Source of the DNA: CAYMFD01 sp964389475
GTDB lineage: Bacteria > Bacteroidota > Bacteroidia > Chitinophagales > Saprospiraceae
DNA length: 8,748 bases
Direction: 5' to 3'
Assembly: GCA_964389475.1 (NCBI GenBank)
Contig: CAYMFD010000132.1
Location: 1 to 8,748, forward strand
The position numbers were made by a program, and so were the translations under genes. Positions 1 through 7,207 of this stretch are shown one piece after another (positions within the stretch are counted from its first letter, which is position 1; every line of letters begins with the position of its first letter). The notes under the pieces are model-generated. The model saw only the letters and a list, made by a program, of their open reading frames with translations, was not told where the DNA came from and did no database searches.

Positions 1-66
1 GCCGACTGTGTGCCGACTGTGTGCCGACTGTGTGCCGACTGTGTGCCGACTGTGTGCCGACTGTGT
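1..66. repeat. 11-bp tandem repeat, six perfect copies
   Basis: The unit GCCGACTGTGT occurs six times head to tail without any mismatch, and the array ends at TAGTGG. It starts at the first base of the window, so the true copy number may be larger. The unit length is not a multiple of three and no open reading frame of note crosses it, so it is most simply an intergenic minisatellite-type array. Perfect identity between copies suggests recent expansion or homogenisation, for example by slippage (inference). Confidence 0.95.
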
Positions 67-94
67 TAGTGGAAGAAGCCATAATGAGTTTGTC

Positions 95-112
95 TATTAT
101 TCTACAATAATA
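95..112. other. AT-rich perfect hairpin
   Basis: TATTATT (95-101) and AATAATA (106-112) form a perfect 7-bp inverted repeat around a CTAC loop. It lies between the 11-bp array and the first double-hairpin element. It is made only of A-T pairs and no U-tract follows, so it is not a convincing terminator. Its role is unknown and it may be chance in AT-rich sequence. Confidence 0.4.
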
Positions 113-174
113 TTACTTAAACAATGATCTTGTCAAGTTATTGTTTGGAAAAGCACAAAAAGGGTAGTTTTATC

Positions 175-267
175 GCCGTTGGAGTGGTTCCCACAAACGG
201 CTAATGTTCACTATCGAGCCTGGCGTCGTTTTTTAGAGATCTGATCGCTTGGAGCGATGTGATCTCT
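175..267. repeat. Double-hairpin intergenic element, copy 1
   Basis: Two hairpins are joined by 33 bases. Hairpin 1 (175-201) pairs GCCGTT with AACGGC and, after a bulge, GTGG with CCAC around a TTC triloop. Hairpin 2 (235-267) pairs AGAGATC with GATCTCT, then after a 2x2 mismatch ATCGCT with AGCGAT around a TGG triloop. The element recurs 155 bases downstream at 81 of 93 identical positions with no indels. It could be a REP/MITE-like element, a small structured RNA or a protein-binding site; the sequence alone does not decide, and I recognise no named family. Confidence 0.8.
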
Positions 268-329
268 GCTCCCTGATACGGATGTTTAATTAGTGATATT
301 CGTGTGTATTAGTGTCTGTGATCCCTCTC

Positions 330-422
330 GCCGTTGGGGTGATTCTCACAAACGGCTAATGCTTACTATCGAGCCTTATGTCTATTTCTAGAGATCTGAT
401 CGCTTAGAGCGATGTGATCTCT
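330..422. repeat. Double-hairpin intergenic element, copy 2
   Basis: This is the second copy of the element at 175-267, offset by exactly 155 bases. Hairpin 1 (330-356) keeps GCCGTT/AACGGC, but its inner stem is GTGA/TCAC instead of GTGG/CCAC, a G-C to A-T compensatory change (342 with 346, against 187 with 191). Hairpin 2 (390-422) has an unchanged stem and differs only in the triloop (TAG for TGG). Most other differences lie in the linker. The flanking sequences on either side are not similar, so the repeated unit is the 93-base element itself. Confidence 0.8.
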
Positions 423-646
423 TTTCGCACATCTCAATCCTGATCTCCGATATCTAGCGTCCTTCTCTAATTGAGCAGCGAGGTTGTGCTCCATGAGTCT
501 CGCTAAGCCTCTAAGCTTAAGCGGACCTCAGCTGCGGTTGGTCTACAGTGATTCTTCGCGGTTAGGGTTTCGATACGCTGCGCTACTCAACCACCTTGAT
601 GTGAGGGTGATACTTGGCGATAAGGTTGATAGGGAGGGGTCTATCT
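423..646. other. Intergenic stretch with no recognised feature
   Basis: I see no credible gene or RNA here. Short reading frames exist on both strands, but they show no recognisable domain and one runs into the hairpin repeat at 647-670. The sequence at 430-457 looks faintly like degenerate 7-base units (CATCTCA, ATCCTGA, TCTCCGA), comparable to the clearer array at 772-820, but it is too diverged to call. Confidence 0.4.
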
Positions 647-747
647 CCGTCGGGGTAGAACCCACGACGGCTAACATGGGGTAGAACCTACGATCGTCTG
701 ACGTTTTACATCTGCTTATTCGGGCCACATGGCGAGAGCCATTGCCC
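647..747. repeat. Diverged third hairpin unit with internal duplication
   Basis: CCGTC (647-651) pairs with GACGG (666-670), and inside it GGGT (653-656) pairs with ACCC (660-663) around an AGA triloop. This is the same two-tier plan as hairpin 1 of the elements at 175 and 330, and it is likewise followed by CTAA. A 16-base segment starting at 652 is repeated 26 bases on, at 678, with one mismatch. A second hairpin at 722-747 pairs GGGC with GCCC and ATGGC with GCCAT around a GAGA (GNRA-type) tetraloop. Relationship to the first two copies is inferred from architecture plus the shared CGGCTAA motif. Confidence 0.5.
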
Positions 748-771
748 TCATGACTCAGGTAGACAGGTAAG

Positions 772-820
772 TCTGACATCTCATATCTGACGTCTGAAAT
801 CTGATTTCGGACACCTGAAA
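772..820. repeat. Degenerate heptanucleotide tandem repeat, seven units
   Basis: In register of seven the sequence reads TCTGACA, TCTCATA, TCTGACG, TCTGAAA, TCTGATT, TCGGACA, CCTGAAA. The consensus is roughly TCTGAMA. It lies just before the terminator of the minus-strand pyrophosphatase gene, between transcription units. Degenerate heptamer arrays of this kind occur in intergenic DNA of several bacterial groups; no function is implied here. Confidence 0.7.
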
Positions 821-830
821 CACCAAATAC

Positions 831-868
831 AAAAAAGCCTTGCTGAACGGCTGTCCAGCAAGGCTTTT
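831..868 (-). terminator. Intrinsic terminator of hppA (probably bidirectional)
   Basis: GCCTTGCTG (837-845) and CAGCAAGGC (856-864) form a perfect 9-bp GC-rich stem around a 10-base loop. The stem is flanked by six A's (831-836) and four T's (865-868), so the transcript has a U-run in either direction, longer on the minus strand. It begins 25 bases past the hppA stop codon, as expected for that gene's terminator. Confidence 0.9.
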
Positions 869-893
869 ATATATTGTCATAAAGCGACTTGCT

Positions 894-3077
894 CTATAAG
901 AATGGCGCTATTACTAGTGCTACCACTGACATCAGCTTAAGTAGGATGTTAAGTGATGGTCCAGATGTATCCTTAAATGGATCACCTACTGTATCACCTA
1001 CTACTGTTGCTTTGTGAGCATCAGATCCTTTGTAGTACATCTTGCCTTTGATCTCGACACCTTCTTCGAACATCTTCTTGGCATTATCCCAAGCACCACC
1101 AGCATTGGACTGGAAGATAGCCATAAGGACACCACATACTGTCACACCCGCTAGTAGACCACCAAGCATCTCTGCACCTCCACCGAAGCCGATGATTACG
1201 GGTGAGATAACTGCTATAAGGCCAGGAATTCTCATCTCGCGGATAGAGGCCGCCGTAGAGATAGCTACACACTTGTCGTACTCCGCTTTACCGTCAGCAG
1301 CATCAAATGTTGCTCTGTCAGCAGCTGACCACTCGCTCATTTCCTTCCCGTCATTCTTCTTCATTACGGCAAGTGCTTTGTTCAATTCTGGAATCGTCTT
1401 GAACTGACGTCTAACCTCGTTGATCATATCCATTGCGGCTCTACCTACTGCATTCATCGAGAGTGCAGAGAATAGGAATGGTAACATGCCACCTAGTAGT
1501 AGGCCTGCCATTACTCGTGGTTGAGCGATATCGATAGAGGTAATACCCGCTGTTGCCATAAATGCTGCGAATAGTGCTAGTGCTGTAAGAGCAGCACTAC
1601 CGATCGCAAATCCTTTACCGATCGCTGCCGTCGTATTACCTACTGCGTCTAGCTTATCTGTTTTTTGTCTTACCTCCTTAGGTAGCTCCGCCATCTCAGC
1701 GATACCACCTGCATTATCTGCAATCGGTCCGTATGCATCTACAGCAAGCTGGATACCAGTATTAGATAGCATACCTACAGCCGCAATCGCAATACCGTAC
1801 AGTCCACCGAAGTAGTGAGCACCAATGATCGCTGTCGCTAAGATCAAGATAGGAATCGCCGTAGAGATCATACCCACTCCTAGACCTGCGATGATGTTAG
1901 TCGCTGAACCCGTCAATGACTGCTCTACTATAGATCGTACTGGCTTGGTACCCGTACCTGTATAGTGCTCCGTCACCATACCGATGAGTACTCCTGACAC
2001 CAGACCGATGATCACTGCGAAGAAGATACCTAGCGGTGTATATACATTACCACCGAATGTCCACTCAGCTGGTAACATCCATGTTGCAATAAGGTAAGTC
2101 ATGGCGATCATGATACCACCTGCGATAAACTCACCTCTGTTGAGTGCTTTTTGTGGGTCACCACCATCTTTTACTTTAACGAAGAATGTACCGATGATCG
2201 AGGTCAATATACCTACCGCAGCAAGCACTAGCGGTAACATCACTGCTGATAGACCACCGAAGTCGTCTGCCCATGCTGCACCACCTACTGTAGCACTGCC
2301 GATAAAGACAGCACCTAGTACCATCGTACCGATGATAGATCCTACGTATGACTCGAATAGATCGGCTCCCATACCAGCTACGTCTCCTACATTGTCACCT
2401 ACATTATCTGCGATCGTTGCAGGATTGAGTGGGTGATCCTCTGGGATACCGGCTTCTACCTTACCTACAAGGTCAGCACCTACGTCGGCTGCTTTGGTAT
2501 AGATACCACCACCTACTCTTGCAAATAGTGCGATAGATGAAGCACCAAATGAAAATCCAGTAAGTACAGTAATAACCTTAGTTACGTCTGCTTGCGTACC
2601 GACTCCAAACATGCTAGAGTATACCCAGAATAAAGTACCGAGTCCGAGGACACCGAGTCCTACAACACCCATACCCATGACAGCACCACCACCGAAAGCA
2701 ACCTCTAGGGCCTTACCAAGACCTGTTCGTGCAGCATTGGTCGTTCTGACATTGGCCTTAGTCGCAACCTTCATACCGATGAATCCAGCTAAAGCTGAAA
2801 AAACAGCTCCTAATACGAAAGACAGACCAACGAGTGGAGATGAACCTTCATTCGTACCACTCCATACCATGAAGCAAGTAACGATAGCTACGAATATTGC
2901 CAAGACTTTGTACTCGGCCTTGAGAAAAGCCATTGCACCATCGGCAATGTTCTTGGCAATCCTGCCCATTTTCTCTGTTCCTACTTCTTGTTTGCTTACC
3001 CAAGCAGACTTCCACATGGTATACGCAAGCGCAATCAGACCGAATATCGGAATGATCATTATTAGAGTTTGTCCCAT
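894..3077 (-). CDS. hppA: Membrane-integral ion-pumping pyrophosphatase (HppA), K+-dependent, likely Na+-type
   Basis: This 727-residue protein hydrolyses pyrophosphate and uses the energy to export Na+ (and possibly H+) across the cytoplasmic membrane. Length and about 16 hydrophobic segments fit the M-PPase family. The substrate site is visible as DVGADLVGKVE (198-208), DNVGDNVGD (224-232), DAYGPIADNAGG (447-458) and GDTVGDPFKDTSGP (694-707). The motif GNTTAAIGKG (480-489) has Ala where K+-independent enzymes carry Lys, which indicates K+ dependence. Glu242 in FESY sits where Na+-pumping members have their membrane Glu; plant H+-pumps have FGSYAE there instead. Dual Na+/H+ pumping, known in some Bacteroidota, cannot be excluded. 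The start MGQTLIM follows an A-rich leader (CAACAAAAAATT) with no Shine-Dalgarno sequence. The gene appears monocistronic, with its own promoter candidate upstream and a terminator downstream; the stop codon is TAG. Confidence 0.97.
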   Translation of the reverse strand: MGQTLIMIIPIFGLIALAYTMWKSAWVSKQEVGTEKMGRIAKNIADGAMAFLKAEYKVLAIFVAIVTCFMVWSGTNEGSSPLVGLSFVLGAVFSALAGFIGMKVATKANVRTTNAARTGLGKALEVAFGGGAVMGMGVVGLGVLGLGTLFWVYSSMFGVGTQADVTKVITVLTGFSFGASSIALFARVGGGIYTKAADVGADLVGKVEAGIPEDHPLNPATIADNVGDNVGDVAGMGADLFESYVGSIIGTMVLGAVFIGSATVGGAAWADDFGGLSAVMLPLVLAAVGILTSIIGTFFVKVKDGGDPQKALNRGEFIAGGIMIAMTYLIATWMLPAEWTFGGNVYTPLGIFFAVIIGLVSGVLIGMVTEHYTGTGTKPVRSIVEQSLTGSATNIIAGLGVGMISTAIPILILATAIIGAHYFGGLYGIAIAAVGMLSNTGIQLAVDAYGPIADNAGGIAEMAELPKEVRQKTDKLDAVGNTTAAIGKGFAIGSAALTALALFAAFMATAGITSIDIAQPRVMAGLLLGGMLPFLFSALSMNAVGRAAMDMINEVRRQFKTIPELNKALAVMKKNDGKEMSEWSAADRATFDAADGKAEYDKCVAISTAASIREMRIPGLIAVISPVIIGFGGGAEMLGGLLAGVTVCGVLMAIFQSNAGGAWDNAKKMFEEGVEIKGKMYYKGSDAHKATVVGDTVGDPFKDTSGPSLNILLKLMSVVALVIAPFL

Positions 3078-3156
3078 AATTTTTTGTTGATTGGTAATTG
3101 ACTTTTCAGTTGCTAGACCATCACATACACAAGGTGTAGGCTATCGTAAAGCGGCG

Positions 3157-3187
3157 CTAAAGTACTTCGATTTATTAGTATCACAAA
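3157..3187 (-). promoter_or_regulatory. Candidate Bacteroidota-type promoter of hppA
   Basis: On the minus strand TTTG (3187-3184) is followed after 19 bases by TACTTTAG (3164-3157), close to the Bacteroidota consensus TTTG-N19-TAnnTTTG with one mismatch in the downstream box. Transcription would start near 3150, giving a leader of roughly 75 bases. No -35/-10 pair of the sigma-70 type is evident in its place. Confidence 0.5.
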
Positions 3188-3189
3188 AA

Positions 3190-3458
3190 GGTCAATCAAG
3201 GTATCGCTTGTTACTGACCCTCTAATACCATCTTAACCTGAATATGCCGCATATCTTCTTGCTGCTTTTCAACTATTCAGTGTTGTCAAGCCTTACCATA
3301 GCTACGGCTATGTCTAGCAACCCACCCGCTTTGCGGTTCCGTCATTTGTATGTCTACTAGACATCCACTGCTACGTAGATCACTCCATCAAGCCTTGCCT
3401 AGTCAAAAAGCCTCCAACAATCTTAGTACGGCATTCTCAAATTAAAATGGTATAACAC
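3190..3458. other. Repeat-rich intergenic spacer with short inverted and direct repeats
   Basis: No gene is supported here. CATAGC (3297-3302) and GCTATG (3307-3312) enclose TACG, which in a plus-strand transcript is a C(UACG)G tetraloop. ATGTCTA (3350-3356) and TAGACAT (3358-3364) form a near-perfect palindrome, and ATGTCTA occurs again at 3310-3316. TCAAGCCTT is repeated at 3286-3294 and 3388-3396. CCGC and GCGG flank a TTT loop near 3327-3337, and CTACGTAG (3371-3378) is palindromic. The density of these elements between a terminator and a promoter suggests a dispersed intergenic repeat or its remnants (inference). Confidence 0.5.
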
Positions 3459-3459
3459 G

Positions 3460-3490
3460 AAAAAAGGGAGCAACGCTTAGCGCTACTCCC
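3460..3490 (-). terminator. Intrinsic terminator of the M36 peptidase gene
   Basis: Read on the minus strand, GGGAGTAGCGC pairs with GCGTTGCTCCC around a TAA loop, an 11-bp stem if two G-U wobbles are allowed. It is followed by six T's (3465-3460). The stem begins about 25 bases after the peptidase stop codon, the same distance as for hppA. Confidence 0.88.
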
Positions 3491-3515
3491 TTGTATTATT
3501 GACTACAGAGATCGT

Positions 3516-6500
3516 CTAGTAGATGATCACTCTAGTGTTGGTCACTTTGTCAGCTGTACGCAACTCTAGCACGTACATACCTGATGCTAGACCGCCTACC
3601 GATATTGTCTTGACAGTCGGCTGACCAGTAATCATCATCTTATCCATATGTGCTACTCTCCCGTCCATCGCTCGTAAGGAGATGGTCGCCTCGTCAGTCA
3701 TATCACCAGCTGCTGTGATAGTGATGTAGTCATCTGCTGGATTAGGAAATACTTCTAGTCCAAAGGCATCTGGACTGACCTCCTCGATATCTGTACGTAC
3801 ACTAGGCTCTACAATAGTTACAGATGCCGCGCAGTTAGCCGGGTCTGTGCTACTATCAGAAAATACGCAAGCCGTCGATGGGATCGTCTGTAGGTCTAGG
3901 ATCTCAAAGTCATCAATAGACCATGCAGGATCAAAAATGTCACTATTAACCGTCTCCTGTGTACCAAAACGGAACTGGATACGAATCGTCTGATCTTTGT
4001 AGGCAGACAGATTAACATAAGACTCTACGAACTCGCCTTCACTTGTACCCGTAAAGCCACCTAGTGATGGAATGGCAAATAGTCCATACTGCACCTCTGC
4101 TGGATAGCCGTTGAGGATAAACTGATCATTAGCCAGTGGTGTAGCAAAGTCATCACCCTCTGGTATAACACCCACGTACCCTCCATGAGATATACGTGTA
4201 GTCTCGTATCGGTGCCAGAATCGTAGTACAGGCAACTCGCCTACTACCTCTATCTCTGGCGACAGTAGCGCCTGGTCTGTTTCTATCTGGTCAAACTCGT
4301 AGACACCCCAGCCATTGCTATCATCACGTCCGAAGTCATTATCCTCCTCCCATGTGAAGTCACTGCCTTCTAGGTCTAGGGCCTCCCAGCCATTATCTGA
4401 TTCGAAGTCGTCAAAGAGTAGACTCTGAGTGGTAAGATCTTGCGAAGGAACTACACTGTACGTAAAAGTCACTTCATCTTGGTAGGCAAGCTCTCCTAAT
4501 TCAAAAGTCAGAACTTGGCCGTTGACTGTCGGTTCGCTGGCCCCAGCAGTAGTACCCGCTACATAAGACATACCCTCTGCTAGCTCATCTGTAACGATGA
4601 CACCCGACTGCGCCTCTGGTATGTGGTTGACTACGTCGATAGACACCTCGTGCTCCTCACCTACGGTGATCACCTCAGCAGTGTTACGATTGATCTTTAA
4701 TTGTTCTATAAGTAGTGGCGGTATGCTAAAGTCCTCCAGTCCGTCTCTGTGGTCAAATGTATCTCCACTCTCAGCAAGGAAACCCATACCTCTACGTGCA
4801 AATACTTCCCAGATGAGGCGTTGGTTTTCGCCACCATACAGCATCTCATCAGCTGCTAGGATAGCGTCACGACCTTGCTGGAAGCCAGGATTACATGGTT
4901 GTAGCTTCATACCATCCATGACTAGACGTACGGCCTTGTAACTACCCGAGGTCTCATCTCTCAATGTAGGATCGTAACCGTCTCTGTCTGATAGAGCCCA
5001 GTACATATCCCATAGCATAGCACACCATACCTCACCAACCGGGTGTGGCGCATAGCCTGTAGTACCACCATAACCGACACTCTGCGTAGCTGCGAATGTA
5101 GACGGGTAGATAGACATATCTGTACTGTATGGGAAGTTACGAATACCACTCCCTGTAGGACCTTGGTCGTCCGCATAGTTACCGATAGCGCGAGGATCCG
5201 AACCTTGGTCACCTTCTTTGGCCGTCGTTACTAGTGTGAAGAAGTCAGACCAGCCCTCACCCATCTGCTCTCCTCTATCTGCACGACCATCACCATCGTC
5301 ATCTACACCCCTGAGGCAACCAACCTGCCTAGGACCAGCGGTAAGTCTGGTACTGATACCATGGCCAAACTCGTGAGCGATAACACCATTATCAAGCGAT
5401 GCGTCGATCTGACTAGGTCCTGTATTTTCGATTGACTCAAATGTAACCGTGACATCAAGACCATTATTAAGCACTTGACGCATACGATCACCATCCGGCA
5501 ATGCTAAGAATAAGGCCGGTATGTTTACCTCTGTAGCACGGTCCCCACCATTCATACCGATGACATTATCACCTGTACTACCGGCGCCATCTGCACCAGG
5601 CACGTTTACGATCATAACACCTATCGCACCCGCGTCTTGGGCATTGGCTGCTTTGAGGCTAAAGTCACAACCTCCACGATCTATCAGCGCTACCTTACCT
5701 GTAAGATCCGTCTCGATCTCAAGGCAGCATTGCGTATTTCTTCGATCATTGGCTATGGCCACATTACCCGTAATGGCATCTCCTGTGGCTACTAGATTGT
5801 TACCCCAGTCAGTACCCCCTTGCAGGTTAAAGCTCTGACCTGTATTGGATAGTAGCCCTGCGATCTGTGTGGGTTCGTTAATTGTCAAAAAACCGCCGGT
5901 ACCAGCATCCCATAAGAACATGCTCATCTCAGATACAGATCCCTCAGGCAGCGTACCAAATGTGGCATTGTTGGTCCCTGTCGGGTCCTGTGCCTCAGCA
6001 CGTACAAAATCTCCACCCTCGCCATTACCAGAGTAATTGACCTCCTGGAAGTTACCTGCCGCCTCGTCAAAACCGACTCTGGCAGAGAAGTCATGCATAT
6101 AGTTGTTAGCATAAAATAAGTTGGCGATAGCTGGCTCCAGCTGGTTAGCTGGTTCGTCTTGAAAATCAAGGTCAAAGCTAAAGTCTAGTTCTGCTCCTCC
6201 ATCTGGAGACAAATTCGTCGTACTGTTAAAGGCTAGTACGTTGTTACCTCTTGTAGTCGTTGCGTCAGCTCCCTCTACACCATCTCTATCATGCCATCCG
6301 AATGGCGAGTAGTCTAGATCTGCAGGCTCGACAAGTAATTGTCGATCTCCATCAAAAGGACTCTCCATAGGAAATGGGTAGGCCAGATACTGTGCTCCAT
6401 CGACCGCGCTACCCTTTACTACTAGAGGTGCTGCATCAGATGCCGAGTGCGACTTGCAGTCATGACCTACATGCTTGTGCGGGCGATCACCGAAGTTGCA

Positions 6501-7115
6501 TGTAATCGTACCATTGAAATAGTCGGTGACCTCTCCAGATGTCGCATTTACCGTGATATGGTGTAGGTCTTTACTATCAAGGGCATCAATCATGGTACCA
6601 TAGCTGATGTGTAGCTTACCATCCTTGCCTAGGTGGTAGACAGGCTTCACCTCTATCTCTCGGGCCGATATATTACCTCCTTCGAATACAGAATGTCCAT
6701 CCGCTGACTTGCGTAGTGTAGCCGTTGGCGCCTTGACCCCTATGTGCTTAGCAGCAAACTCTAGGGCTTTCTGCGCCGTAAGTTGTGGGGCTTTGAGGCC
6801 TACCACCTTACTGCTAGCGTCACTGATCAAGGTATTGGCCTGATAGAGCACCTCCTGGTCCTTAATGGTAATGCTTGCGTATGCTCCCTGTACCGGTATA
6901 CCACCGACTGTCTGCTGCAGGTATACGTGCTCAGCACCTGCTAGATTATTACGTACATGATCACTCACGATCAGCTGCTCTGCATCAGCGCTAGTAATAC
7001 CGACTGCACTCGTATGCGTCCGTACATAGTCTAGGGCTAGCGCTGGGCTGGCCGACTGCGCCGAAACGCCTACCGCTATTAGAAATGAGAGAATAAGTGT
7101 AAATCCTTTAACCAT
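3516..7115 (-). CDS. Secreted M36 (fungalysin-type) zinc metallopeptidase with PA domain and T9SS sorting tail
   Basis: This 1199-residue protein should be exported by Sec and then cross the outer membrane by the type IX system as an extracellular or surface protease. Domains in order: signal peptide (1-19, cleavage after VSA); FTP/PepSY-like propeptide (about 25-200); M36 catalytic region (about 265-800) interrupted by a PA domain (about 455-560, with the stretch ALIDRGGCDF); a DUF11-like beta domain (804-891); a MAM/jelly-roll-like domain (899-1073); and a Por-type sorting domain (1118-1199) with VFPNPADDY and GMYVLEL. HEFGH gives zinc ligands His581 and His585 with catalytic Glu582; GEGWSD supplies the third ligand, Glu620. 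An EF-hand-like loop (605-616) lies between them, and a His/Cys cluster (206-223) sits near the propeptide end. An in-frame ATG at 7232 exists, but the promoter candidate lies downstream of it and the signal peptide begins at 7115, so 7115 is the start. The substrate is unknown; a nutritional role is likely. Confidence 0.93.
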   Translation of the reverse strand: MVKGFTLILSFLIAVGVSAQSASPALALDYVRTHTSAVGITSADAEQLIVSDHVRNNLAGAEHVYLQQTVGGIPVQGAYASITIKDQEVLYQANTLISDASSKVVGLKAPQLTAQKALEFAAKHIGVKAPTATLRKSADGHSVFEGGNISAREIEVKPVYHLGKDGKLHISYGTMIDALDSKDLHHITVNATSGEVTDYFNGTITCNFGDRPHKHVGHDCKSHSASDAAPLVVKGSAVDGAQYLAYPFPMESPFDGDRQLLVEPADLDYSPFGWHDRDGVEGADATTTRGNNVLAFNSTTNLSPDGGAELDFSFDLDFQDEPANQLEPAIANLFYANNYMHDFSARVGFDEAAGNFQEVNYSGNGEGGDFVRAEAQDPTGTNNATFGTLPEGSVSEMSMFLWDAGTGGFLTINEPTQIAGLLSNTGQSFNLQGGTDWGNNLVATGDAITGNVAIANDRRNTQCCLEIETDLTGKVALIDRGGCDFSLKAANAQDAGAIGVMIVNVPGADGAGSTGDNVIGMNGGDRATEVNIPALFLALPDGDRMRQVLNNGLDVTVTFESIENTGPSQIDASLDNGVIAHEFGHGISTRLTAGPRQVGCLRGVDDDGDGRADRGEQMGEGWSDFFTLVTTAKEGDQGSDPRAIGNYADDQGPTGSGIRNFPYSTDMSIYPSTFAATQSVGYGGTTGYAPHPVGEVWCAMLWDMYWALSDRDGYDPTLRDETSGSYKAVRLVMDGMKLQPCNPGFQQGRDAILAADEMLYGGENQRLIWEVFARRGMGFLAESGDTFDHRDGLEDFSIPPLLIEQLKINRNTAEVITVGEEHEVSIDVVNHIPEAQSGVIVTDELAEGMSYVAGTTAGASEPTVNGQVLTFELGELAYQDEVTFTYSVVPSQDLTTQSLLFDDFESDNGWEALDLEGSDFTWEEDNDFGRDDSNGWGVYEFDQIETDQALLSPEIEVVGELPVLRFWHRYETTRISHGGYVGVIPEGDDFATPLANDQFILNGYPAEVQYGLFAIPSLGGFTGTSEGEFVESYVNLSAYKDQTIRIQFRFGTQETVNSDIFDPAWSIDDFEILDLQTIPSTACVFSDSSTDPANCAASVTIVEPSVRTDIEEVSPDAFGLEVFPNPADDYITITAAGDMTDEATISLRAMDGRVAHMDKMMITGQPTVKTISVGGLASGMYVLELRTADKVTNTRVIIY

Positions 7116-7150
7116 ATTATCTTGTTTTTTGTGACTCGTAAGTCCTACTA

Positions 7151-7168
7151 GCAATCTTTGCTGATTGC
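7151..7168 (-). promoter_or_regulatory. Hairpin in the 5' leader of the peptidase mRNA
   Basis: GCAATC and GATTGC form a perfect 6-bp stem around a 6-base loop. If transcription starts where the promoter candidate at 7179-7207 predicts, the hairpin lies within the first few bases of the mRNA and about 35 bases before the start codon. Such a position could protect the 5' end from decay or affect translation; this is inference. Confidence 0.45.
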
Positions 7169-7178
7169 AAAATGAAGG

Positions 7179-7207
7179 GAAATATACGCCTATCGAAGTT
7201 TTCCAAA
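7179..7207 (-). promoter_or_regulatory. Candidate Bacteroidota-type promoter of the M36 peptidase gene
   Basis: On the minus strand TTTG (7207-7204) is followed after 17 bases by TATATTTC (7186-7179), matching TAnnTTTG except at the last base. Transcription would begin near 7173, giving a leader of about 60 bases. This site falls downstream of the in-frame ATG at 7232 and so supports the shorter protein that starts with the signal peptide at 7115. Confidence 0.5.

Noticed and set aside
1..66. CRISPR array
   Set aside because: The repeats are 11 bp and directly adjacent, with no spacers between them.
484..684. 66-codon reading frame on the plus strand
   Set aside because: It has no recognisable domain, and its last codons are simply the hairpin repeat at 647-670. 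No leader or promoter supports it.
543..779. 78-codon reading frame on the minus strand
   Set aside because: It crosses both the hairpin unit and the heptamer array and has no recognisable domain, so it is best seen as a chance open frame in repeats.
3180..3260. Short minus-strand frame that reads like a helical peptide (EKQQEDMRHIQVKMVLEGQ, then stop)
   Set aside because: It is closed by a TGA just upstream and is only about 20 codons long. There is no evidence of a longer broken gene, and the region is repeat-rich non-coding DNA.
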